Shown here: positions 46,805-54,349 of the stretch, piece by piece | Layout of the letters: every line of letters begins with the position of its first letter | Position numbering within the stretch: position 1 is the first letter of the stretch | Assembly (NCBI RefSeq): GCF_002902085.1 | Contig: NZ_PPQR01000008.1 | Span: 1-54,509, forward strand | Direction: 5' to 3' | DNA from: Staphylococcus simiae | Lineage (GTDB): Bacteria; Bacillota; Bacilli; Staphylococcales; Staphylococcaceae | DNA: 54,509 nucleotides | Made by a program: the position numbers and the translations under genes | The notes under the pieces: model-generated | What the model saw: only the letters and a program-made list of their open reading frames with translations | Database searches by the model: none | Told to the model about the DNA's origin: nothing

Positions 46805-47652
46805 TAACCAAACCTTCCAGAAATGTAATCTTCCGTTTGTTTATCAGCAGGATTCGAGAAAATTTTATCAGTATCATCATATTCATTGACGTAACCATTT
46901 AAGAAGAATGCTGTTTTATCAGAGACACGAGCAGCTTGTTGCATATTATGCGTGACCATAACAATGGTATAATGTTCTTTCAACTCTTGTACCAATTCTT
47001 CAACACGTAATGTAGATATTGGATCAAGTGCTGATGTAGGTTCATCCATTAAGATAACTTCTGGTTCAATTGCTAAGCATCTAGCAATACATAGACGTTG
47101 TTGTTGCCCTCCAGATAAACTGTAAGCATTTGTATGCAGTCTATCTTTCAATTCATCCCAAATTGCAGCGCCACGTAATGATTTTTCTACAATGTCGTCC
47201 AGTATTTTTTTATTTTTAATACCATGAATTTTTGGTCCGTAAGTAATATTGTCATAAATTGACTTTGGAAAAGGATTAGGCTGTTGGAAGACCATACCCA
47301 CATTTGTTCTTAATTGTTCTTTTGAATATGTTGAGTCAAAAATATCTTGGTCTCTATATAATATTTTACCTGCTGTTTTGACAGATGGTACAAGCTCAAC
47401 CATACGATTTAATGTTTTGATATATGTTGATTTACCGCAACCAGATGGTCCGATAATAGCTGTGATTTGATTTTCTAAAATATCTAAATTAATATTTTGC
47501 AAGGCATGATTGTTACCGTACCATAAATCAAGATTTTGTGTAGAATAAATTACCTTCTTTTTATTATCATCTTTAATCTTTTGATGGCTTTGAAATTCAA
47601 CATTTTTATTTAGTTGAGAAATGTTTTTTGCTTGAGCTAATGTCTGAGTCAT
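46804..47652 (-). CDS. pstB: Phosphate ABC transporter ATP-binding protein
   Basis: The 282-residue ATPase has Walker [10 protein letters not shown] (about residues 73-81), signature [13 protein letters not shown], Walker [14 protein letters not shown] and the H-loop [15 protein letters not shown]. It powers high-affinity phosphate import. The first 35-40 residues precede the ABC fold ([11 protein letters not shown]), as in other staphylococcal PstB. AAGGAGAGA precedes the ATG. It is coupled to phoU by TAATG and follows pstA after 49 bases. Confidence 0.96.
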   Translation of the reverse strand: MTQTLAQAKNISQLNKNVEFQSHQKIKDDNKKKVIYSTQNLDLWYGNNHALQNINLDILENQITAIIGPSGCGKSTYIKTLNRMVELVPSVKTAGKILYRDQDIFDSTYSKEQLRTNVGMVFQQPNPFPKSIYDNITYGPKIHGIKNKKILDDIVEKSLRGAAIWDELKDRLHTNAYSLSGGQQQRLCIARCLAIEPEVILMDEPTSALDPISTLRVEELVQELKEHYTIVMVTHNMQQAARVSDKTAFFLNGYVNEYDDTDKIFSNPADKQTEDYISGRFG

Positions 47653-47701
47653 ATTATTCTCTCCTTTTTACTAATCAATAATGTAAAAAAATCTATTTTT
47701 A

Positions 47702-48619
47702 TTAGAATTTTTTACTAAATTTGTTACGTAATAAGATAGCTATACCATTCATTAATACTAAAATGACTAACAATACAATAATGCCTGCCGATGCAACATT
47801 TTGGAATTCTTCTTGAGGCATTTTAGCCCATGTAAATATTTGGATTGGTAATGCTGAGAATTCATCTAAAATACTATGTGGTAGGACAAGAAGTATCGTT
47901 GGTACACCGATTAATACAAGTGGAGCTGTTTCTCCTAAAGCTCGGGATAATGATAAAATAAATCCGGTTAATATACTTGGTAAAGCAGCCGGTAAGACGA
48001 TACGACGAATCGTTTGCCATTTATTAGCACCTAAGCCATATGACGCATGTCTAACTGAATTTGGTACTGCTCTTATAGCTTCTTGACTTGAAACAATAAT
48101 AATAGGCAAAATAAGTAACGTCATCGTTAAAGCTGCTGCCAAAATACTGTTACCCATTTTTAAACCTTCAATTCCTGCCCCACCTACAAACAATGTATAG
48201 CCTAGTAAACCAAAGACAACAGAAGGGACACCTGCTAAATTTGAAATACTTATTTTTATAAATTGCGTGAATTTATTATGCGTGGCATATTCTTCTAAAT
48301 AGATAGCAGTTCCAATTCCTAAAATAATTGATAATGGAATAATGCTTAACATTAACCATAATGAACCGATTAATGCGCCTTTAATGCCAGCCATTGATGG
48401 TGTAGAAGATGAAAAATTTGTAAAAAAATCTAACGATAAATGCCCTGCACCTTTCATAATAGTTTGTGTAAGTAATGCTATTAAGACAACTAAGCCTAGT
48501 AACGTACATGCTAAAGAAACATATTTAAAAATTGTGTTAATTATCGTTCGTTTTGTCATCTGACTATGAACCATTTGTTGATCTACTAAATGCTTATGCT
48601 CATTATTTGTTAATTCCAT
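47702..48619 (-). CDS. pstA: Phosphate ABC transporter permease PstA
   Basis: The 305-residue inner-membrane permease has about six TMs. It has an N-terminal hydrophilic lead, then SLACTLLGLVVLIALL, and the conserved permease segments EEYATHNKFTQFIKISISNL, AGVPSVVFGLLGY and the EAA loop in SYGLGANKWQTIRRIVLPAAL. With PstC it forms the phosphate pathway. Only one base separates it from pstC, so the two are co-translated. Confidence 0.95.
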   Translation of the reverse strand: MELTNNEHKHLVDQQMVHSQMTKRTIINTIFKYVSLACTLLGLVVLIALLTQTIMKGAGHLSLDFFTNFSSSTPSMAGIKGALIGSLWLMLSIIPLSIILGIGTAIYLEEYATHNKFTQFIKISISNLAGVPSVVFGLLGYTLFVGGAGIEGLKMGNSILAAALTMTLLILPIIIVSSQEAIRAVPNSVRHASYGLGANKWQTIRRIVLPAALPSILTGFILSLSRALGETAPLVLIGVPTILLVLPHSILDEFSALPIQIFTWAKMPQEEFQNVASAGIIVLLVILVLMNGIAILLRNKFSKKF

Positions 48620-48620
48620 A

Positions 48621-49547
48621 TTAGTACTCCTCTCTGAAACGTTTCGCTATCCATTGAGAAAGTAAATTCATCACTAACGTAAATATAAATAGTGTGAATC
48701 CAACAGCATAAATACTGTAATAAATATCTGAACCAAATGTTGCGTCACCTGTAGCAATTTCAACGATATAGCCCGTCATTGTTTGTATAGAAGTTGTTAG
48801 ACTAAATGATGAAGTTGGCGAACTACCTGCTGCTAATGACACAATCATTGTTTCACCGATAGCTCTCGAAATAGCCAGGACAATAGAAGCGACGATGCCA
48901 GATGTTGCAGCCGGTAAGACAACTTTTGTAGCAACTTCAAATTTTGTTGCACCTAAGCCATACGCACCTTCACGAATTTTATTAGGGACGGATGCCATAG
49001 CATCTTCACTGAGACTTGTAATTAATGGAATAATCATAACACCCACAACTAATCCAGGACTTAGTGCGTTGAATTCACCTAAATTTGGAATAATTGCTCT
49101 TAATATAGGTGTTACAAATGTTAAGGCAAAGAAACCAAAGACAATAGTTGGAATACCTGCCAATATTTCTAAAATGGGTTTTATAATACGTCTCGCTTTA
49201 TCACTAGCATATTCACTTAAATAAATTGCAGCACCCAGTCCAATGGGTACAGCAAAAATAGTGGCAACTAATGTAATTTTTAATGTTCCAATGATCAGTT
49301 CCCAAATACCAAATTGAGGATTAGAGCCAGTTGGATTCCATGTTGTAGAAAATAAAAACTCACTGATAGGTACTCTTGTGAAGAACGTAATGGTTTCAGT
49401 TAATAACGTAAATAAAATTCCTAATGTCGTTAATATTGCAACTCCTGAAATCAAAGCTAAAATAATAGGTACAATTTTATCGCTATACTTTCTGTTTTTG
49501 TTATTATGTTCATTAATTAAAGTTTTAATATTTGTAGATGAAGTCAT
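48621..49547 (-). CDS. pstC: Phosphate ABC transporter permease PstC
   Basis: The 308-residue permease has about six TMs. Motifs are WNPTGSNPQFGIWELIIGTL, AIYLSEYASDKARRIIKPIL, LAGIPTIVFGFFAL and the EAA loop GAYGLGATKFEVATKVVLPA. It pairs with PstA. The ATG at 49547 (MTSSTNIKTL), with AGAGG upstream, is chosen; the frame runs back to 49574 without a better start. It follows pstS after a 179-base gap with palindromes and a repeat trace. Confidence 0.95.
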   Translation of the reverse strand: MTSSTNIKTLINEHNNKNRKYSDKIVPIILALISGVAILTTLGILFTLLTETITFFTRVPISEFLFSTTWNPTGSNPQFGIWELIIGTLKITLVATIFAVPIGLGAAIYLSEYASDKARRIIKPILEILAGIPTIVFGFFALTFVTPILRAIIPNLGEFNALSPGLVVGVMIIPLITSLSEDAMASVPNKIREGAYGLGATKFEVATKVVLPAATSGIVASIVLAISRAIGETMIVSLAAGSSPTSSFSLTTSIQTMTGYIVEIATGDATFGSDIYYSIYAVGFTLFIFTLVMNLLSQWIAKRFREEY

Positions 49548-49726
49548 ATTCAAACCTCTTTCTCTAACTCCCAATTGAATTAATATATATATGAAGATGA
49601 ATCATTATTTAATACGCACATTTAAAAGTCTATTGATATCAATAATGTTTAAATTGTGGGTTATCGAAACTAAATAACGATTTATCATTTTATTTTGGTT
49701 CTCTCCCAAATTGGACTGATACTTAA
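49548..49726. other. pstS-pstC gap with palindrome and STAR-leader trace
   Basis: TATTGATATCAATA (49632-49645) is a perfect 14-base palindrome. CCAAATTGGACTGATAC (about 49706-49722) matches the leader of the repeat tracts at 5.0 kb and 16.4 kb. A processing or attenuation site here could give pstS more mRNA than the rest of the operon. Confidence 0.4.
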
Positions 49727-50674
49727 TTATTTTTTATCTTTTGATGTTTGTTCTTTATCTAAAAATTTATTTAAATCGTCTAATTGCGTTTGGTAATCTT
49801 TACTTGGAGCGGCTACATATCCTGCTTCTTCAGCTGACTTTCCTTTATCTTCTAGAATAAATTTCATGAAGTTTGACATTACTTTATTATCTTTTAAGGC
49901 TTTTTCATTTACATAAATATATAACGGTCTACTTAAGGCATAACTACTATCTTGAATTGATTTTTTAGTTGGTTCAGTTAATTGTCCTTTTGCGTCTTTA
50001 ATTTTAACTTCTTTTAATTTATCTTTATTCTGTTCGTAGAAATTATAGCCGAAGTATCCAATACCTTCTTTGTTTTTTGTTACTGATGATACAATCGCGT
50101 TGGTATCTGCATTTTTCTCAGCTTTAATATCTTCTTTATTCATTACTTCATCTTCAAAGAAATCATAAGTACCATGACTAGAGTTCGGAGATACTGCATT
50201 AATTTTCTTATCCGGCCATTTATTATCTACATCTTTCCAAGTTTTAGCTTCACCTGAGTAAATTTCTTTTAATTGTTTCTTATCAAGCTCTGTAACAAAA
50301 TCATTGTCTTTATTTACTGCTACTGTTACACCATCTTGTGCTACCTTAAATTCTTTATATTTGATATTTTTTGCTGCTAATTTTTGTTTCTCTTCATCTT
50401 TGATCGGTCTTGAAGCATCTGCAAAGTCAATATCTCCTGATATGATTTTTTGGAAACCTGCACCAGTTCCTGCTTGCCCCGCTGAAATTTTTGCTTCTGG
50501 ATGTTGTTGTGCCCATTTTTCATTCAATTTTTCAACTATGGGCGCAACTGTTGATGAACCATCACCTTTTGCTTGTCCTTTAAGGTCACTTTTATTACTA
50601 TTTCCTCCTCCGCATGCGCCAAGTAAAAGCGTAGCTCCGATAACTGTTGATCCAACCATTTGCCATTTTTTCAT
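49727..50674 (-). CDS. pstS: Phosphate-binding lipoprotein PstS
   Basis: The 315-residue protein has a lipoprotein signal with lipobox LGAC (Cys21) followed by a Gly/Ser-rich linker. The phosphate-binding segments are [10 protein letters not shown] (about residues 37-46), [20 protein letters not shown] and [16 protein letters not shown]. It is anchored outside the membrane and delivers phosphate to PstCA. AGGAGG lies nine bases before the ATG. It is the first gene of the operon; upstream lie phased TGT(T/A)AA half-sites that look like PhoP boxes. The C-terminal tail is Lys/Asp-rich. Confidence 0.96.
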   Translation of the reverse strand: MKKWQMVGSTVIGATLLLGACGGGNSNKSDLKGQAKGDGSSTVAPIVEKLNEKWAQQHPEAKISAGQAGTGAGFQKIISGDIDFADASRPIKDEEKQKLAAKNIKYKEFKVAQDGVTVAVNKDNDFVTELDKKQLKEIYSGEAKTWKDVDNKWPDKKINAVSPNSSHGTYDFFEDEVMNKEDIKAEKNADTNAIVSSVTKNKEGIGYFGYNFYEQNKDKLKEVKIKDAKGQLTEPTKKSIQDSSYALSRPLYIYVNEKALKDNKVMSNFMKFILEDKGKSAEEAGYVAAPSKDYQTQLDDLNKFLDKEQTSKDKK

Positions 50675-50745
50675 TGAAAAATCCTCCTGTTATGTAACTC
50701 GAATAATAACTATGTTTTGCTTACAATCTCATGATAACTGACAAA

Positions 50746-50805
50746 TGTTAACGACGTTTTTAGATATTGTAAAAATTCAGCAAAGGATTGTTAAGGAATT
50801 GTAAA
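50746..50805 (-). promoter_or_regulatory. Phased PhoP-like half-sites upstream of pstS
   Basis: On the plus strand TGTTAA (50746), TGTAAA (50768), TGTTAA (50789) and TGTAAA (50800) recur at 22, 21 and 11 bases. Read on the minus strand these are TTAACA/TTTACA, the half-site of Gram-positive PhoP, with about 11-base phasing. They lie 70-130 bases upstream of pstS, which suggests induction by phosphate starvation. Confidence 0.6.
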
Positions 50806-50874
50806 AAGATGAATGACTATTAATAAGTCATTTATGTTATTTAAAAATAGTATTTATAATAGAAGAAATAAAAA

Positions 50875-50904
50875 AAGACTCTCACTATAATCAATGAGAG
50901 TCTT
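50875..50904. terminator. Terminator between pstS and cvfB
   Basis: A perfect stem AAGACTCTCA (50875-50884) / TGAGAGTCTT (50895-50904) has an A run on its left, giving a T run on the minus strand downstream of cvfB. Confidence 0.88.
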
Positions 50905-50937
50905 AAGCTATTTAATTATTAAATTTAGAAAGAAATG

Positions 50938-51843
50938 TTATTTTTCCTCAGAGTCTACGTGGCTCCAACCTTTTTTAGTTAAAGTGATTTTACCAGTTTC
51001 AATATTAATCATTTTTTGTTTATAAAGATGACCAATTGCGCGTTTAAATGACCCTTTACTCATGTTAAAGACTTCTTTAATAGCCTCGGGACTAGATTTA
51101 TCCCAAAATGGTAATTCGCCATCATATTCTACTAATAAATCAAACACTACCTGACCATCATCGTCTAAACGTTCATGTGCTAATGGCAAGAATGAACCAT
51201 TTAATTCACCTTTGTCATTATGTCCAATTATACGAACAGATACCAGTTCACCTAAACGAGGTTCAGCTTTACGTTCTGATTCATGAACAAATATTTTATA
51301 GCCATCATTACTTAATAAGAAACTACCAATTCTTAATACACGATATGGTCTAGCTTCTATAATTTCATTTTGTAAATGATCATCATTTATTGGTGAATAC
51401 ATTTTATCAACAATTGATTCACTCGCTAATCGTCCAAACATTTGATTTTCACGGTCTATTCTTAGTGTTACTAATATTTGATCACCAGCTACCGGCCATA
51501 ATGATTTAATTTTAGGTAAATCTTCCCATGGTACTAATACTTCACGTGGTAACCCTACATCAATACGTGCACCATCACGATCTGTTTTTAAAACTTTAGC
51601 AAAATCATATTTATCTTTAGTAATCTCAGGCATGTTTTGTGTCGCAAATAATTCTCCTGAACGGTTAGGATAAATGAAGAAACTATATTCTTCGCCTACT
51701 TCTAATTCATCGTCATCATTTATTTCAGATTGATTTAATTTAACTTGTTCGCCATGTGGTCCTTTTAATAGATAAGTTGAACCTTGCAAACCAGTAACTT
51801 CTAAAAACTCAATTGAGCCTACTATATCTTTATCTAATGCCAT
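50938..51843 (-). CDS. cvfB: Conserved virulence factor B (S1-domain RNA-binding protein)
   Basis: The 301-residue protein begins MALDKDIVGSIEFLEVTGLQ. It has several S1-like beta-barrel segments (for example FAKVLKTDRDGARIDVGLPREVLVPW near residues 80-105) and a C-terminal winged-helix-like end (FKRAIGHLYKQKMINIETGK). In S. aureus CvfB binds RNA and affects agr, hemolysin and protease production; homologues occur widely in Firmicutes (YitL). It stands alone with its own terminator, and is divergent from the ABC-F gene. A ribosome site AGGAGA lies close to the ATG. Confidence 0.95.
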   Translation of the reverse strand: MALDKDIVGSIEFLEVTGLQGSTYLLKGPHGEQVKLNQSEINDDDELEVGEEYSFFIYPNRSGELFATQNMPEITKDKYDFAKVLKTDRDGARIDVGLPREVLVPWEDLPKIKSLWPVAGDQILVTLRIDRENQMFGRLASESIVDKMYSPINDDHLQNEIIEARPYRVLRIGSFLLSNDGYKIFVHESERKAEPRLGELVSVRIIGHNDKGELNGSFLPLAHERLDDDGQVVFDLLVEYDGELPFWDKSSPEAIKEVFNMSKGSFKRAIGHLYKQKMINIETGKITLTKKGWSHVDSEEK

Positions 51844-51920
51844 GTTATTCTCCTTCTGGTCTTATATTCTTTATAATTATAACATGACTAAGTCAATCTA
51901 TCATTACAACTTATATGAGG

Positions 51921-51949
51921 TCGAAACTATATCGAATTTATGATATAAT
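51921..51949 (+). promoter_or_regulatory. Promoter of the ABC-F gene
   Basis: TCGAAA (51921-51926), a 17-base spacer and an extended -10 TGATATAAT (51941-51949) lie about 40 bases upstream of the start codon. Confidence 0.65.
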
Positions 51950-51988
51950 TCATCCGTTAGAATATCGATAGTAAAAAGGAGAAAATGC

Positions 51989-53590
51989 ATGTTACAAGTA
52001 ACTGATGTAAGTTTACGCTTTGGTGATCGTAAACTATTTGAAGATGTAAATATTAAATTTACAGAAGGTAATTGTTATGGATTAATTGGTGCTAATGGTG
52101 CAGGTAAATCTACATTTTTAAAAATCTTATCTGGAGAATTAGATTCACAAACTGGCCACGTATCACTTGGTAAAGATGAACGTCTAGCTGTTTTAAAACA
52201 GGACCATTTCGCATATGAAGATGAACGTGTATTAGATGTCGTTATTAAAGGTCATGAGCGATTATACCAAGTCATGAAAGAAAAAGACGAGATTTATATG
52301 AAACCTGATTTCAGTGATGAAGATGGTATTCGTGCTGCTGAACTTGAAGGCGAATTTGCTGAAATGAATGGATGGAATGCTGAAGCTGATGCAGCTAACC
52401 TACTTTCAGGTCTTGGTATCGATCCATCATTACATGATAAAAAAATGTCTGAATTAGAAAACAACCAAAAAATTAAAGTTCTTTTAGCACAAAGTTTATT
52501 TGGCGATCCAGACGTATTACTACTTGATGAACCGACAAACGGTTTGGATATTCCTGCAATAAGTTGGTTAGAAGACTTCTTAATTAATTTTGATAATACA
52601 GTTATTGTTGTTTCTCATGACCGTCATTTTTTAAACAATGTATGTACACATATTGCTGACCTTGATTTTGGTAAAATCAAAGTATACGTGGGTAACTATG
52701 ACTTCTGGTATCAATCAAGTCAATTAGCACAAAAAATGGCTCAAGAACAAAATAAGAAAAAAGAAGAAAAAATGAAAGAGTTACAAGACTTTATCGCTCG
52801 TTTCTCTGCCAATGCTTCTAAATCTAAACAAGCAACAAGCCGTAAGAAACAATTAGAAAAAATAGAATTAGATGATATTCAACCATCATCTAGAAGATAT
52901 CCATACGTTAAATTTACACCTGAGCGTGAAATTGGTAACGATTTATTAACTGTACAAAATTTATCTAAAACAATTGATGGTGAAAAAGTTTTAGATAATA
53001 TTTCATTTACTATGAATCCAAATGACAAAGCAATTTTGGTTGGAGATAGTGAAATTGCTAAGACGACTTTACTTAAAATTTTAGCTGGAGAAATGGAACC
53101 CGATGAAGGATCATATAAATGGGGTGTAACAACATCATTAAGTTACTTCCCTAAAGACAACTCTGAATTCTTTGAAGGTGTCGATATGAACTTAGTCGAT
53201 TGGTTAAGACAATATGCGCCTGAAGATGAACAAACTGAAACTTTCTTACGCGGTTTCTTAGGACGTATGCTATTTAGTGGCGAAGAAGTTAAGAAAAAAG
53301 CAAGTGTCTTATCTGGTGGAGAAAAAGTCCGTTGTATGTTAAGTAAAATGATGCTTTCTAGTGCCAATGTTTTACTATTAGATGAACCAACAAATCACTT
53401 AGATTTAGAAAGTATTACAGCTGTTAATGATGGCTTAAAATCTTTCAAAGGATCAATTATATTTACTTCATATGACTTTGAATTTATTAATACAATAGCT
53501 AATAGAGTCATTGATTTAAATAAACCAGGTAGTGTATCTAAAGAAGTTCCATATGAAGAATACTTACAAGAAATCGGCGTCTTGAAATAA
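51989..53590 (+). CDS. ABC-F family ATPase with degenerate motifs
   Basis: The 533-residue cytosolic protein has two ABC domains and no membrane segment. Domain 1 has Walker A GANGAGKST (residues 34-42) and Walker B VLLLDEPTNGLD, but its signature reads ELENNQK instead of LSGGQ. The linker (about 245-300) is charged and helical. Domain 2 keeps the signature LSGGEK and Walker B VLLLDEPTNHLD, but has an altered Walker A GDSEIAKTT and an H-loop FTSYD where His is normal. Family members act at the ribosome; this resembles the YkpA/YbiT group rather than a known resistance factor. I recall the same substitutions in S. aureus, so they are probably ancestral. Confidence 0.9.
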   Translation: MLQVTDVSLRFGDRKLFEDVNIKFTEGNCYGLIGANGAGKSTFLKILSGELDSQTGHVSLGKDERLAVLKQDHFAYEDERVLDVVIKGHERLYQVMKEKDEIYMKPDFSDEDGIRAAELEGEFAEMNGWNAEADAANLLSGLGIDPSLHDKKMSELENNQKIKVLLAQSLFGDPDVLLLDEPTNGLDIPAISWLEDFLINFDNTVIVVSHDRHFLNNVCTHIADLDFGKIKVYVGNYDFWYQSSQLAQKMAQEQNKKKEEKMKELQDFIARFSANASKSKQATSRKKQLEKIELDDIQPSSRRYPYVKFTPEREIGNDLLTVQNLSKTIDGEKVLDNISFTMNPNDKAILVGDSEIAKTTLLKILAGEMEPDEGSYKWGVTTSLSYFPKDNSEFFEGVDMNLVDWLRQYAPEDEQTETFLRGFLGRMLFSGEEVKKKASVLSGGEKVRCMLSKMMLSSANVLLLDEPTNHLDLESITAVNDGLKSFKGSIIFTSYDFEFINTIANRVIDLNKPGSVSKEVPYEEYLQEIGVLK

Positions 53591-53616
53591 TATTTTAAAA
53601 TTATTATATTTATAAA

Positions 53617-53645
53617 TTGCACAATCAAGAATTATGGTGTAAAAT
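53617..53645 (+). promoter_or_regulatory. Antitoxin RNA promoter
   Basis: TTGCAC (53617-53622), a 17-base spacer and TAAAAT (53640-53645) predict a start near 53652, just before the first copy of the 19-bp direct repeat. Confidence 0.7.
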
Positions 53646-53651
53646 AACATT

Positions 53652-53712
53652 ATAACCATTGACATGGCAAACACAAATCCCCTCACTACTGCCATAGTGA
53701 GGGGATTTAACT
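53652..53712 (+). ncRNA. Predicted Fst-type antitoxin RNA (RNA II-like)
   Basis: This short RNA of about 60 bases would run from the promoter at 53617-53645 to the hairpin at 53675-53708. Its 5' part ACCATTGACATGGCAAACA (53655-53673) equals, with one mismatch, the plus-strand sequence at 53816-53834, which is antisense to the toxin start codon and the bases just upstream. Its 3' hairpin is fully antisense to the toxin mRNA terminator. Two-site pairing by a short convergent RNA is the arrangement known for the Fst par locus of pAD1. Confidence 0.7.
53675..53708. terminator. Shared bidirectional terminator of the toxin-antitoxin locus
   Basis: A perfect 14-bp stem AAATCCCCTCACTA / TAGTGAGGGGATTT has a six-base loop. 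It ends both the plus-strand antitoxin RNA and the minus-strand toxin mRNA, so the two RNAs share complementary 3' ends. Confidence 0.85.
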
Positions 53713-53730
53713 GTGTGGCTTTAGCACCTG

Positions 53731-53826
53731 CTATTTTTTACTTTTTTCATTAAGCCAATAAGTGAAAAAAGCAATGGCACAACCTGAAATAATCGTGCCT
53801 AAAACGTTAATAATTACCATTGACAT
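53731..53826 (-). CDS. Fst/PepA1-family type I toxin peptide
   Basis: The 31-residue peptide starts MSMVIINVLGTIISGCAIAF and ends FTYWLNEKSKK. It has one hydrophobic membrane-spanning segment with the family hallmark SGCAIAFF-YWL and a basic tail, closely resembling PepA1 of S. aureus SprA1 and enterococcal Fst. Such peptides insert in the membrane and halt growth when the antisense RNA is lost. ATG 53826 is chosen because GGAGG (53836-53840) lies nine bases upstream; ATG 53820, two codons in, is an alternative. The start codon sits inside a 19-bp direct repeat that the antitoxin RNA carries. It is too short for usual gene calling. Confidence 0.85.
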   Translation of the reverse strand: MSMVIINVLGTIISGCAIAFFTYWLNEKSKK

Positions 53827-53841
53827 GGTAAACAACCTCCT

Positions 53842-53886
53842 TCCGTGTCAATTTGACACCTAGGGAACAGGTGTTCTTTCATTATA
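53842..53886 (-). promoter_or_regulatory. Toxin promoter and structured 5' UTR
   Basis: On the minus strand an extended -10 TGTTATAAT occurs (plus-strand ATTATA at 53881-53886). The leader has two small stem-loops, ACACCT/AGGTGT and GTGTCAA/TTGACAC, directly before the ribosome site. Leader structures of this kind restrain toxin translation in Fst-type loci. Confidence 0.65.
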
Positions 53887-53956
53887 ACATCATCTTATTA
53901 ATATATAAATATTTTATATGATAAAATAGCGATGTAATTTAATGTGGTTATATAGT

Positions 53957-54012
53957 AGTGACTAGGTTTGTAAAATGTTGATAAATCAACATTTACAAAC
54001 CAGATAGTCACT
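53957..54012. repeat. Long imperfect hairpin beyond the toxin locus
   Basis: The inner arms GGTTTGTAAAATGTTGAT / ATCAACATTTACAAACC pair with one bulge around AA. The outer arms AGTGACTA / TAGTCACT extend the stem to about 25 bp. The core 53972-53990 is identical to 44091-44109. Either a dispersed palindromic repeat or a strong terminator-like structure; there is no T run. Confidence 0.6.
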
Positions 54013-54166
54013 GCCAAATACTTAAATTTAAGTATGAAATAATTTGTGACAGTTTTTATTCGTACGATTAGTCAGGTACTTATAAATAAAATAAGCATTA
54101 CTGAATTAAACTTTTCAATTTAAACTTTGAATTAAGATCTTAAATTGTACTTGATTGTACGTTTGC

Positions 54167-54349
54167 CTAATGTGAGGATATTTGATAATCGTACAATTTC
54201 TGGTTCATTACCAAATAATGAATTGTTTTTAACAGTTGATTAATACAAGCGATGACAGCAGTCTTATGAGATTTCTCATTAGTCTGCTTTCTTAGTTTGT
54301 AATAATAATCTTCGACATGATTATCTTTATGATGTTGCCTCTTTATTGT
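54167..54349 (-). pseudogene. IS110-family transposase, C-terminal remnant
   Basis: On the minus strand the frame ending TAG at 54167-54169 encodes about 60 residues containing DNHVEDYYYKLRKQTNEKSH and AVIACINQLLKTIHYLVMNQ, then KLYDY. This is the pattern of the C-terminal Transposase_20 region of IS110/IS1111 elements. A stop codon at 54350-54352 and the adjoining 66-bp repeats cut off the rest, so the DEDD catalytic domain is missing and the fragment is not functional. It marks past transposition at this locus. Confidence 0.75.

Noticed and set aside
51989..53590. ABC-F protein as an antibiotic-resistance factor (Vga/Msr/Lsa type)
   Set aside because: Its linker and motif set resemble the housekeeping YkpA/YbiT-like proteins, and it lies in conserved backbone.
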